DNA of 14,215 nucleotides from Bacteroidales bacterium (lineage in GTDB: Bacteria; Bacteroidota; Bacteroidia; Bacteroidales; WCHB1-69), in NCBI GenBank assembly GCA_017527945.1, contig JAFXPL010000162.1, positions 1-14,215 on the forward strand. The letters are read 5' to 3'. A program made the position numbers and the translations under genes. The notes under the pieces are model-generated. The model did no database searches and was not told the origin of the DNA. It was given only the letters and a program-made list of their open reading frames with translations. Position 1 is the first letter of the stretch; the number at the start of each line of letters is the position of its first letter. Positions 7,082 through 14,176 of the stretch are shown in pieces.

Positions 7082-9457
7082 ATGAACCGAATGACTACAA
7101 AACGGTCAAATAAAACAAGACTTCTGCTTGTGTTGATTTGTTTCTTGGCTGCAATCGCCCCTGCATCGGCACAGGTTGACACCGAATTCTGGTTCGCTTT
7201 TCCTAAAACCCATATTGTTCCGACAGGATGGTTCAGACAGTACGTGGACTTCTACGATTTCACACCGGAAGTGAACTTTCCGGCAACGATTGAACAACCG
7301 GCAACGGGTGGCAACATCAATGTGGGATTAGCCACCGTGTATGGGAACTACATGTATGAGAACGGCCATTTGTTTGGATTGCAGTCTTACGGAACCGGGA
7401 ACATCGATTCCGTGTGTCCCTATAATACGGTCTCGAATTGGGGTTACCGACTGCTGTCACCCGTTGACATTGTGGCCCGCATGAGCGTTTTCAACCGCAA
7501 TTCTGCCACCTACCTGCTGAAAGGGCGCAGTGCCCTCGGCACGCGGTTCATGGTCCCCGCGCAATGGCAGTTTCCCAACGCCGCATCCTGCCCTGATTCC
7601 CGCAACAGTGTGGAAGTTATCGCCACAGAAGACAACACGCTTATCACCGTCACGCCAACCGTTGATTTGTACGGCGGAACGCATCCCGCCAACGTGCCCT
7701 TCAGTGTTTCGCTCAACCGGGGGCAGGTCTATTGCTTCGCAGCCGCCTCGCAGTCGGCAGAGGGGCACCTCGGCGGCACCACCATCATCTCCGACAAGCC
7801 CGTGGCTGTGGACATGACCGACGACGCGGTCTCCGTGGATGGCATACACATCGATGTGGTTTGCGACCAGCTGATCCCGGAATCGGAGGCAGGAACCGAA
7901 TATGTGGCCGTCCCGTCGCCGTCAGAAGCACAGAACACCTACAACGGCCAAGGCAACGACTATGCGCTGATTTATGTCCTTGAGGACAACACCAACGTCA
8001 CTATTCACACGGTTGGAGCGCCAACACAGTACACGGGTATGCAGCGAGGCGACCGCACCGCTTACCATTTCTCCGATGGCACGCCGATTCACATTGCGGC
8101 TGACAAGCCTGTGCTGGTCTTCCAGCTGACCGGTGCCTACACCGACCTGAGCGGACACGTGGTCGCTCCCCTGCGATGCCTTAAAACAGACAAAATCTTC
8201 TTTAATAGTGATGCCCCGGTGGGAGGAATCGGAACCGACCGCGTAACGGTGACAACGCTTCTCTGTGAGCAGACTTACATCAACGGTTTTGCAAGCAGCC
8301 AATTCGATGCTTCCAACAACATCGTAACCAACTACACCTTCACCTCCACAGACTGGCAACCTGTTCCAGGCACAAATCTCTTCTACTACTGCCAAATCGT
8401 GACGGGATGGTACAACTTCTATACCCGAAACACCTTAGGGCCATTTTTCGCTGTTATGATGGATTATACGCCTTCCTGGTTCGGACCGACCCTCGAAGGC
8501 GGCTGTCGGAGCATGCATATTGCGGACTATGACAGTCACGCATCGCTGGCCTGGGACGCTACCATGCCCACCGTCTATTGCCAGGACGACAGCATCTTCC
8601 TCTCCTATACGGCGGAAAACGTCACCGATTTGACAATGCTTGGCCCGGGAGGAGAAGTCATTGTCTCCGACACGATGATGAACGCCGTCCCTGAAATGTC
8701 CGGGTGGTATTCCCTGAGAGGAGTTCTTGCGTCCGAGTGCCAAGAGGACACGCTTTATGACACGCTCCGCGACAGCATTTACATCCAGATACACAGTGCC
8801 TTGACAGAAACCTTGATGGACAGTGTGTGCGCGGGGAACACATATCATGAACACGGGTTCCACATCTCCTCCGACCACACAGACTCTGTAGGGCGCATCC
8901 TTTTTGATACGCTACGCCTCGCATCCTCTATCGGATGCGACAGTGTTGCCATCCTCACGCTAAAAGTCATTGGTTCCCCAAACCTGTCGATTATCTCCGC
9001 CGGGGAAGATTTCTGCGATGCGGGCGAACAACTGCTGACCGCTGTATCCTCCGCTGACAACTATCTGTGGAACACAGGGGAAAACACGCCTTTCATCACG
9101 GCGACGCAACCTGGACGATACTCTGTGACAGCTTCCGACGGGGATTGCCAGGCCACTGCTTTCGTGGATGTGCCGACCTGCGAGTTCAACCTCTACCTGC
9201 CCAATGCCATCACGCCTTCCAAAGCGGACGGACTGAACGACTGTCTGGCAATTCCTGCATTCCTTCATCAAAACATTTCCAGCTTCAACATTGAAATCTA
9301 TGACCGCTGGGGGACTTTGGTCTTCCAGTCCAACAATCCCGCTTTCCGCTGGTGCGGAGAAGCTGCCGTCATCCCCGGCGTCTATCTCTATTCCATACAT
9401 TTGAAAACCAAGGATTACCGGACTGTCAAACTTCAAGGAACAATCACGGTGTTATAA
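7082..9457 (+). CDS. Secreted IgGFc-binding-like protein with T9SS / gliding-motility C-terminal domain
   Basis: This 791-residue secreted protein has a signal peptide (about 1-30, cleavage after ASA). The mature N-terminus DTEFWFAFP and the middle (about 130-480), with repeated blocks VEVIATEDNTLITVTP (177-192) and ALIYVLEDNTNVTIHT (295-310) and phrases such as TTIISDKPVAVD, resemble the IgGFc-binding-protein N-terminal domain family. PKD/Ig-like material follows (about 560-695; NYLWNTGENTPFI). The last 91 residues are a gliding-motility-associated, T9SS type-B C-terminal domain: LYLPNAITPSKADGLND, FNIEIYDRWGTLVFQS and GVYLYSIHL. It is therefore expected to be exported by T9SS to the cell surface or medium; the substrate is unknown. 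AAAAGG abuts the ATG at 7082, so ATG 7091 is an equally good start. Codons look less G/C-ending than in neighbouring genes. Confidence 0.82.
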   Translation: MNRMTTKRSNKTRLLLVLICFLAAIAPASAQVDTEFWFAFPKTHIVPTGWFRQYVDFYDFTPEVNFPATIEQPATGGNINVGLATVYGNYMYENGHLFGLQSYGTGNIDSVCPYNTVSNWGYRLLSPVDIVARMSVFNRNSATYLLKGRSALGTRFMVPAQWQFPNAASCPDSRNSVEVIATEDNTLITVTPTVDLYGGTHPANVPFSVSLNRGQVYCFAAASQSAEGHLGGTTIISDKPVAVDMTDDAVSVDGIHIDVVCDQLIPESEAGTEYVAVPSPSEAQNTYNGQGNDYALIYVLEDNTNVTIHTVGAPTQYTGMQRGDRTAYHFSDGTPIHIAADKPVLVFQLTGAYTDLSGHVVAPLRCLKTDKIFFNSDAPVGGIGTDRVTVTTLLCEQTYINGFASSQFDASNNIVTNYTFTSTDWQPVPGTNLFYYCQIVTGWYNFYTRNTLGPFFAVMMDYTPSWFGPTLEGGCRSMHIADYDSHASLAWDATMPTVYCQDDSIFLSYTAENVTDLTMLGPGGEVIVSDTMMNAVPEMSGWYSLRGVLASECQEDTLYDTLRDSIYIQIHSALTETLMDSVCAGNTYHEHGFHISSDHTDSVGRILFDTLRLASSIGCDSVAILTLKVIGSPNLSIISAGEDFCDAGEQLLTAVSSADNYLWNTGENTPFITATQPGRYSVTASDGDCQATAFVDVPTCEFNLYLPNAITPSKADGLNDCLAIPAFLHQNISSFNIEIYDRWGTLVFQSNNPAFRWCGEAAVIPGVYLYSIHLKTKDYRTVKLQGTITVL

Positions 9458-9470
9458 AACCGGCATAAAT

Positions 9471-9501
9471 GAAAGAGACCTCCGTGGAGGAGGTCCCTTT
9501 C
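9471..9501. terminator. Hairpin between convergent genes, possible bidirectional terminator
   Basis: GAAAG-A-GACCTCC pairs with GGAGGTC-C-CTTTC (9471-9483 with 9489-9501), 12 pairs with one internal mismatch and a 5-base loop. It starts 14 bp after the stop of the secreted protein gene. The flanking T-run is poor on both strands, so termination efficiency is uncertain, but it is the only hairpin available to the plus-strand gene. Confidence 0.5.
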
Positions 9502-9520
9502 GCACATAACACAACACATG

Positions 9521-9565
9521 AAAAAAACAGATCTCGTCTTGGGGAAAGACTCAAACGATCTGTTT
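9521..9565 (-). terminator. Intrinsic terminator of the acyl-CoA synthetase gene
   Basis: On the minus strand AAACAGATC (9565-9557) pairs with GATCTGTTT (9533-9525), with an inner GTCTT/AAGAC stem, and runs into seven Ts (9527-9521). It starts 12 bp after the stop codon. This is a good Rho-independent terminator facing the convergent gene. Confidence 0.8.
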
Positions 9566-9577
9566 ATCGCTTGATTT

Positions 9578-11359
9578 CTACTGGCGCTCAAACATCCCCT
9601 TGATCACGCCAGCGTATTTCTTCGAGATTTTGTTCCGCTTCACCTTCAACGTGGGCGTCAACAAGCCGTTTTCCTGCGTCCATTCATCGGCCAGCAACTC
9701 GAATCTCATGACATTCTCCGTCTTGCTCAGTTCTTGATTATACTTATCTATCTCACTCTTAATCAAGTTCTTGACGTTGAGATTATCGACCATTTCTTTC
9801 GGGTGCGAAAATATGATTTTTTCCGATTCGCACCACTCTTTTATGGCAGCAAAATCAGGAACAATCAACGCGGCCACAAATTTCTGGTTTTCACCCACAG
9901 CCACAATCTGGTCGATATATTTCGACTGCGACATTTTCTCCTCGATGACCTGCGGATTCACATATTTTCCCATGGACGTCTTGAAGAGATTCTTCAGACG
10001 GCCGGTGATGACCAATTGTCCGCGCTCCGTGAAGCGCCCCATGTCGCCGGTGTGCAGCCATCCGCTTTCGTCGATGATTTCGCGGGTCTGCTCGTCGTTC
10101 TTATAGTAGCCCATCATCACATTGTGTCCGCGGCAGATGATCTCGCCCTCCTTGGTGATGGCCACATCGACACCGCCGAGCGGGAAACCCACCGTGTTGG
10201 CCTCGCGACCGTACTTTTCGCGGCAGGAGACGGCAATGACCGGCGAGGTCTCCGTCATGCCGTACCCCTCAAACACCGGCATCCCGATGGCGGAAAAGAA
10301 CGAACAGAGCTCCGGCTTCAGCGAGGCGGCACCGGAAACGAGTATGTCGAAGTTGTCGGCACCGAGGCCTTTGCGTATCTTACTGTAAACCAGCTTGTCG
10401 GCAAGCGCATGTTCCATATTATAGACCACAGAGCGGTCTTCGGGCTCAATGTTGTATTTGAGTGCGACCTTCACCGCCCAGTCGAAAATGGAGCGTGCGG
10501 CACCGGTCTTGGCCTTGCCCGAAGCCTCGATTTTCTCATAGAACTTCTCCAAAACGCGCGGCACGGCCGTCATCATGGTCGGCTTCACTTCGCGCATCGC
10601 CTCGGCTATCGTCGCCAGGTTGGAGACATAATAGACCGTCATGCCAAGGAATTGGTACAGCAGCACAATCATGTTCTCGTACGCATGGCACAGCGGCAGG
10701 AAGCTCAGGCCCTTCTTCGACCAAGGAGAAGGAATCTGCTTCAGGTTCTCAAGCTGCGACATGATATTAAAATGGGACAGCATCACCCCTTTCGGAGTGC
10801 CCGTGGTGCCCGAAGTGTAGATGATCATGGCGCAATCTTTCTCCTCGACGGCATCGCGAGCCGCCTGAAGACGCGCGCTGTCGGCATGTTCGCGCCCCAA
10901 CGCAATCAGCTGGTCCCAATAGGGATAGTCCTTGCGGTCAACGAAAGTGTAGATGTCCTTCAAAGTGGGGATATTCCCCGCCACCGACTGCACCTTGCGC
11001 ATCACGATCTCGCCCTCCAAAATCACCATCTTAGCTTCGCAGTGCTGCAGTATATATTGGTAGTCCTCGGCCGTGATGGTCGGGTAGATCGGCACTAACA
11101 CGCCACCAATCTGCGTGACTGCCATCTGCGTGATGGTCCACTCCGGCCGGTTGGTGGAGATAATCGCCACCTTGTCGCCCCTCTGAATCCCCTTGGCAAG
11201 CAGAGCGTAACTCAGCTCATCGGCCGTCTTCCTATATAACTCAGGAGTGTACTCGTTCCATTTGTTCTTCCCGATCTTGCCCGACAATGCCAGCCTCTGC
11301 TCGGGATGACGCTCCTTGTATTGGAGCATGATGTCAAAAATTCTCTTTGTCTTACTCAT
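9578..11359 (-). CDS. Long-chain fatty acid--CoA ligase (AMP-forming acyl-CoA synthetase)
   Basis: This 593-residue enzyme of the ANL superfamily activates long-chain fatty acids to acyl-CoA via an acyl-adenylate; it is of the FadD15/FAA1-like type common in Bacteroidetes. Motifs in order: the P-loop YTSGTTGTPKGV (181-192), the A5-type motif GYGMTETSP (365-373), GWLHTGDMG (433-441) with D439 as the likely ribose-binding aspartate, the hinge/linker region GRLKNLFKTSMGKYVNP (453-469), and the C-terminal catalytic lysine K572 in TPTLKVKR. The length is normal for the family. ATG at 11359 (MSKTKRIFDIM) is chosen: the longer reading to 11437 adds 26 AT-rich residues that read through the promoter region. 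It is divergent from the LytTR gene and ends at its own terminator. Chain-length preference cannot be read from the sequence. Confidence 0.92.
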   Translation of the reverse strand: MSKTKRIFDIMLQYKERHPEQRLALSGKIGKNKWNEYTPELYRKTADELSYALLAKGIQRGDKVAIISTNRPEWTITQMAVTQIGGVLVPIYPTITAEDYQYILQHCEAKMVILEGEIVMRKVQSVAGNIPTLKDIYTFVDRKDYPYWDQLIALGREHADSARLQAARDAVEEKDCAMIIYTSGTTGTPKGVMLSHFNIMSQLENLKQIPSPWSKKGLSFLPLCHAYENMIVLLYQFLGMTVYYVSNLATIAEAMREVKPTMMTAVPRVLEKFYEKIEASGKAKTGAARSIFDWAVKVALKYNIEPEDRSVVYNMEHALADKLVYSKIRKGLGADNFDILVSGAASLKPELCSFFSAIGMPVFEGYGMTETSPVIAVSCREKYGREANTVGFPLGGVDVAITKEGEIICRGHNVMMGYYKNDEQTREIIDESGWLHTGDMGRFTERGQLVITGRLKNLFKTSMGKYVNPQVIEEKMSQSKYIDQIVAVGENQKFVAALIVPDFAAIKEWCESEKIIFSHPKEMVDNLNVKNLIKSEIDKYNQELSKTENVMRFELLADEWTQENGLLTPTLKVKRNKISKKYAGVIKGMFERQ

Positions 11360-11391
11360 CTGACTTGGTTTTGTATCCAATTTTTCGGCTG

Positions 11392-11399
11392 CAAAAAGA
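11392..11399 (-). promoter_or_regulatory. Possible -7 box upstream of the acyl-CoA synthetase gene
   Basis: On the minus strand TCTTTTTG is one base off TAnnTTTG and is followed by CAGCC, exactly as downstream of the nfeD box. It lies 32 bp before the ATG at 11359. The surrounding sequence is T-rich, so chance matches are likely. Confidence 0.35.
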
Positions 11400-11468
11400 A
11401 AAAAAATATGCCAAAAAAATTCCGAAAAGTGACACAAAGAAGCCGTTTTTTGCCGAAAAAGTCGTATG

Positions 11469-11500
11469 CAGGGACGAAATGCCGAATACAGGGACGAAAT
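11469..11500. promoter_or_regulatory. 12-bp direct repeat upstream of the LytTR gene, candidate regulator site
   Basis: CAGGGACGAAAT occurs at 11469-11480 and again at 11489-11500, a 20-bp period (about two helical turns). It ends 34 bp before the -7 box of the LytTR gene and 11 bp before its -33 TTG. LytTR proteins characteristically bind pairs of short direct repeats with a period of about 21-22 bp, so autoregulation is a reasonable inference. Confidence 0.5.
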
Positions 11501-11511
11501 TTCGCGGCAGA

Positions 11512-11542
11512 TTGCGTAACATCGGGAAAAATGTTATCTTTG
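11512..11542 (+). promoter_or_regulatory. Promoter of the LytTR gene (-33 TTG and -7 TATCTTTG)
   Basis: TTG at 11512-11514 and TATCTTTG at 11535-11542 are separated by 20 bp, fitting the Bacteroidetes TTG-N(19-21)-TAnnTTTG pattern. It is the most complete promoter in the window. The -7 box ends 21 bp before the ATG, implying a very short leader. Confidence 0.78.
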
Positions 11543-11563
11543 CCAACTCAAATTAGAACAAAT

Positions 11564-12628
11564 ATGTGGCATAAAAAGATACCAGACTACTACCTCTCGA
11601 AGGACAATATCATCTTCTTCCTGATCCTGGTGTTTGCATACTCTCTGATTTTCGTCAACGTGTTCACGCCGTTCCAAGGGGCATGGTACAACATCCTGCA
11701 CTACACCCGCGCACAACTTTTCGCCGACACCCTCATCATCGTCACCGGAGGCAGTATCGTGCTTCTCGTCAGCCGAATGCTGATGGCAAGGAGCCACAAC
11801 AAGAGGCCTATCAGCCAATTGCAGTATTGGACATGGAGCATCGCAGAGGTGTTCAGTATTGCGATTCTCTACACTTTGATTGTACATTTCCTCGTGCACG
11901 ACGAACGGAATCTCTCCCAGATCTTCGCCCGCGCCGTGTTCTTCGTTCCCACCATCATCGCCATCCCCACTATCATTTCCCTACTCTACTTCAGTTCCAA
12001 GGCCAAAGACGAGAAAATCGAAGAGCTGGAGAAAAACACCGCCGAGACTGCCGCACCAGAGAGCCCGATACCTGACGCGAAAAAACAGCCTGACGTGCGC
12101 AACGGGGAGATCTCGGAGGAGGACTTTTCGCTGTCGGACGACTTTTCCGGCGCAGACATGGTGTTGGACTCCCACATTACCAGAAACACCGTAATGCCGG
12201 CAGGAGATGGCATCCTGGCATCCGCCAAGGTTACGGCAACCCAGCAGGAAACGCCCCCTCCTCCCCCATCGAAAATCGTCAATTTCCTCGACGACAAGGA
12301 CGAACTCCAACTCTCGCTCCGGATTGACCATATATATTATATAGAGTCTGCGGAAAACTACGTCCACATCTACTACCGGAACAAAGAAAACATTGAACGG
12401 TTCACGTTGCGAAGTTCCATGAAAAAACAGCAGGAAAAACTTGAGAGACAAGGGTTTATACGTTGCCATCGCAGTTATTTGGTGAATTTCTCCAATATTT
12501 TGCTGCTGAGGAAAGACAAGGACGGCCCGTATTTGGACTTCGGCGAAAGCGGCCTGCAGCCTATCCCGATTTCCAAGACCTATTTGGATGCTGTGACTGC
12601 CTATTTTATACAAAACAGTGAGGATTAG
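11564..12628 (+). CDS. Membrane-anchored LytTR-family transcriptional regulator
   Basis: This 354-residue protein has four predicted membrane segments (about 15-34, 53-71, 92-111, 122-143), an acidic Pro-rich linker (about 150-240, ending in PPPPP at 231-235) and a C-terminal LytTR DNA-binding domain (about 245-348). The LytTR signature is clear: DHIYYIESAENYVHIYY (255-271), TLRSSMKKQQEKL, FIRCHRSYLVN (298-308) and PISKTYLDAV. No response-regulator receiver domain or kinase is present, so it is a one-component membrane regulator; the signal is unknown. An in-frame start at 11306 would read through the promoter and is rejected. A paired direct repeat upstream suggests autoregulation. Its last codon and stop (GAT TAG) coincide with the start of an octamer repeat tract. 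The divergent neighbour is the acyl-CoA synthetase gene; a regulatory link is possible but untested. Confidence 0.88.
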   Translation: MWHKKIPDYYLSKDNIIFFLILVFAYSLIFVNVFTPFQGAWYNILHYTRAQLFADTLIIVTGGSIVLLVSRMLMARSHNKRPISQLQYWTWSIAEVFSIAILYTLIVHFLVHDERNLSQIFARAVFFVPTIIAIPTIISLLYFSSKAKDEKIEELEKNTAETAAPESPIPDAKKQPDVRNGEISEEDFSLSDDFSGADMVLDSHITRNTVMPAGDGILASAKVTATQQETPPPPPSKIVNFLDDKDELQLSLRIDHIYYIESAENYVHIYYRNKENIERFTLRSSMKKQQEKLERQGFIRCHRSYLVNFSNILLLRKDKDGPYLDFGESGLQPIPISKTYLDAVTAYFIQNSED

Positions 12629-12736
12629 TGGGTTAGTGGGTTAGTGGTTTAGTGGTTTAGTAGTTTAGTAGTTTAATAGTTTAATAGTTTAGTAGTTTAG
12701 TGGTTTAGTGGTTTAGTGGTTTAGTAGTTTAGAGGG
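12625..12736. repeat. Tandem octamer tract, 14 copies of TTARTRGK-like unit
   Basis: Fourteen consecutive 8-bp units: TTAGTGGG x2, TTAGTGGT x2, TTAGTAGT x2, TTAATAGT x2, TTAGTAGT, TTAGTGGT x3, TTAGTAGT, TTAGAGGG. Variants come in small blocks, suggesting slippage. The plus strand has no C over the whole tract. The first unit contains the lytTR stop codon. Because 8 is not a multiple of 3, the unit places TAG or TAA in all three frames within three units. It makes up the first part of the 341-bp gene-free stretch 12629-12969. Confidence 0.95.
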
Positions 12737-12742
12737 TTTAGA

Positions 12743-12950
12743 GCCAATAGCCAATAGCCAATAGCCAATAGCCAATAGCCAATAGCCAATAGCCAATAGC
12801 CAACAGCCAACAGCCAACAGCCAACAGCCAACGGCCAACGGCCAACAGCCAACAGCCAATAGCCAACAGACAATAGCCAACTGCCAACAGCCAACAGCCA
12901 ACAGCCAATAGCCAACAGCCAACAGCCAATAGCCAACAGCCAATAGCCAA
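12743..12950. repeat. Tandem heptamer tract, 29 copies of GCCAAYA-like unit
   Basis: Twenty-nine uninterrupted 7-bp units followed by a partial GCCAA. Order: GCCAATA x8, GCCAACA x4, GCCAACG x2, then mainly GCCAACA mixed with GCCAATA, plus single GACAATA and GCCAACT. No insertion or deletion breaks the 7-bp phase. The plus strand is rich in C and A and poor in G. It follows the octamer tract after only 6 bp and ends 19 bp before the nth ATG. On the minus strand it is open in all three frames, but that follows from the repeat alone. Confidence 0.96.
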
Positions 12951-12969
12951 AGTTTATAATTAAGACTTT

Positions 12970-13611
12970 ATGAAAAAGAAAAGAAGCAAATACACGTTCA
13001 TTATCGACTATTTTTCAAAGGCGCAGCCGGATGTGGCTTCGGAGCTGCACTTTGCCAACCCGTACGAGCTGTTGGTAGCGACCATGCTGGCAGCGCAGTG
13101 CACCGACAAGCGGGTGAACATGGTCACCCCGGCACTGTTTGCCGCCTACCCTACCGTCTCCGATCTGGCGAAAGCGACGGAGGAACAAGTACTATCATAC
13201 ATAAAATCAGTATCTTACCCCAATAGCAAAGCCAAGCATTTGGTACAGATGGCGCAAATGGCCGTCAGCGACTTCGGCGGGGAGATCCCGCACACGATGG
13301 ACGATCTGACGCAACTGCCAGGGGTGGGCCGCAAGACCGCCAACGTGGTGCTGGCCTTCGCCTTCGGACAGGCGGCCATGCCGGTCGATACGCACGTGTT
13401 CCGCGTCTCCCACCGCCTCGGGCTCGTCCCCGACACCGCCAAGACTCCGGAAGCCGTTGAAAAAGAGCTGGTCAAGAACTTCCCGGAAGCATACATCTCC
13501 CGCGCCCACCACTGGCTCCTGCTCCACGGCCGCTATATCTGCACTGCCCGCAACCCACACTGCGAAACCTGCCCCCTTCGCGAAATCTGCGAGTTTTTGA
13601 CTTTGACTTAG
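12970..13611 (+). CDS. nth: Endonuclease III (DNA glycosylase/AP lyase)
   Basis: This 213-residue base-excision repair enzyme removes oxidised pyrimidines and cleaves the AP site. The helix-hairpin-helix is LPGVGRKTANVV (116-127), with catalytic lysine K122; the catalytic aspartate is D140 in MPVDTHVFRVSHRLG. The [4Fe-4S] cluster cysteines C191, C198, C201 and C207 have the exact C-X6-C-X2-C-X5-C spacing. The length matches E. coli Nth (211). The last four codons (LTLT) are TTGACTTTGACT, which is the start of the downstream repeat tract, and the TAG stop lies in that tract, so the C-terminal tail appears repeat-derived; it is past the cluster and should not matter for activity. No clear -7 box lies in the 19 bp between the heptamer tract and the ATG, so transcription may come from the lytTR promoter or from within the tract. 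Confidence 0.96.
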   Translation: MKKKRSKYTFIIDYFSKAQPDVASELHFANPYELLVATMLAAQCTDKRVNMVTPALFAAYPTVSDLAKATEEQVLSYIKSVSYPNSKAKHLVQMAQMAVSDFGGEIPHTMDDLTQLPGVGRKTANVVLAFAFGQAAMPVDTHVFRVSHRLGLVPDTAKTPEAVEKELVKNFPEAYISRAHHWLLLHGRYICTARNPHCETCPLREICEFLTLT

Positions 13612-13664
13612 AACTTAGACTTAGACTAAGAACTTAGACTTAGACTTAGACTAAGAACTTAGAC
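13597..13664. repeat. Hexamer/heptamer mosaic tract overlapping the nth stop codon
   Basis: The tract is built from TTGACT x2, then ACTTAGA, CTTAGA and CTAAGA units, with the order ACTTAGA-CTTAGA-CTAAGA appearing, then ACTTAGA-CTTAGA-CTTAGA-CTAAGA, then ACTTAGA. CTTAGACTAAG, an inverted repeat, occurs twice. It begins within the last codons of nth (stop TAG at 13609-13611) and passes directly into the next heptamer tract. Confidence 0.85.
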
Positions 13665-13718
13665 TTGAACCTTGAACTTTGAACCTTGAACTTTGAACCT
13701 TGAACCTTGAACTTTGAA
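13665..13718. repeat. Tandem heptamer tract TTGAACY, 7 copies plus a partial
   Basis: Seven units of TTGAACC or TTGAACT in the order C, T, C, T, C, C, T followed by a partial TTGAA. Every unit carries TGA on the plus strand. It ends 8 bp before the tadA ATG, so it occupies the ribosome-approach region of tadA. The unit is close to the AACTTAG-type units just upstream (AACYTTG versus AACTTAG), suggesting common origin. Confidence 0.95.
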
Positions 13719-13726
13719 TCCCAAAA

Positions 13727-14161
13727 ATGACCGATACTTACTACATGCGCATGGCCTTGAATGAGGCGGAGGACGCCTACGCGGAGGAGGAGATCCCCGT
13801 GGGGGCGGTGGTGGTGCTGAACGACCGGGTTGTTGCCAAGGGGCACAACCTGACGGAGACGCTGAAGGACGTGACGGCGCACGCCGAGATGATGGCCATC
13901 ACAGCGGCCGCCAACGCCTTGGGTGCCAAATACCTGCAAGACTGCACCCTTTACGTCACACTGGAACCGTGCCTGATGTGCGCCGGCGCCATCGCACACG
14001 CGCAAATCAAAACCCTCGTCTATGGCGCTCCAGACCCCAAACGCGGCTATTCCGTCTTCACGGACGGGAAGTTCCCCTCCAAGGCGGAAGTCCGCAACGG
14101 CGTGCTTTCCGACGAATGCGCCACACTATTGAAAAAATTTTTCAACGAACGACGAAAGTGA
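13727..14161 (+). CDS. tadA: tRNA(adenine34) deaminase TadA
   Basis: This 144-residue zinc enzyme deaminates adenosine 34 to inosine in the anticodon of tRNA-Arg. Zinc ligands and the catalytic glutamate follow the deaminase pattern: H52 and E54 in TAHAEMMAI, and C82 and C85 in TLEPCLMCAGA. PVGAVVV (24-30) and a GKFPSKAEVRNGVLSDECATLLKKFF C-terminal part are as in TadA; the length is slightly shorter than E. coli TadA but normal for Bacteroidetes. An alternative is a related cytidine/guanine deaminase, but the motif set favours TadA. No -7 box is seen between nth and tadA; only repeats lie there, so it is probably co-transcribed with nth or uses an unusual start. No terminator follows before the next promoter. 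Confidence 0.92.
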   Translation: MTDTYYMRMALNEAEDAYAEEEIPVGAVVVLNDRVVAKGHNLTETLKDVTAHAEMMAITAAANALGAKYLQDCTLYVTLEPCLMCAGAIAHAQIKTLVYGAPDPKRGYSVFTDGKFPSKAEVRNGVLSDECATLLKKFFNERRK

Positions 14162-14176
14162 CAGAAAAATATTTTT

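Noticed and set aside
9734..11098. 454-codon plus-strand ORF opposite the acyl-CoA synthetase
   Set aside because: No motifs; the minus strand carries all the acyl-CoA synthetase signatures over the same bases.
12713..12950. Three overlapping minus-strand ORFs with heptad-like (WLLAVGY)n protein
   Set aside because: A 7-bp repeat without stops reads open in all three frames and gives the same heptapeptide in each. There is no start context, no promoter and no sequence outside the repeat, so these are artefacts of the array.
12743..13718. CRISPR array
   Set aside because: The repeats are 6-8 bp units directly adjoining each other with no unique spacers and no cas genes nearby.
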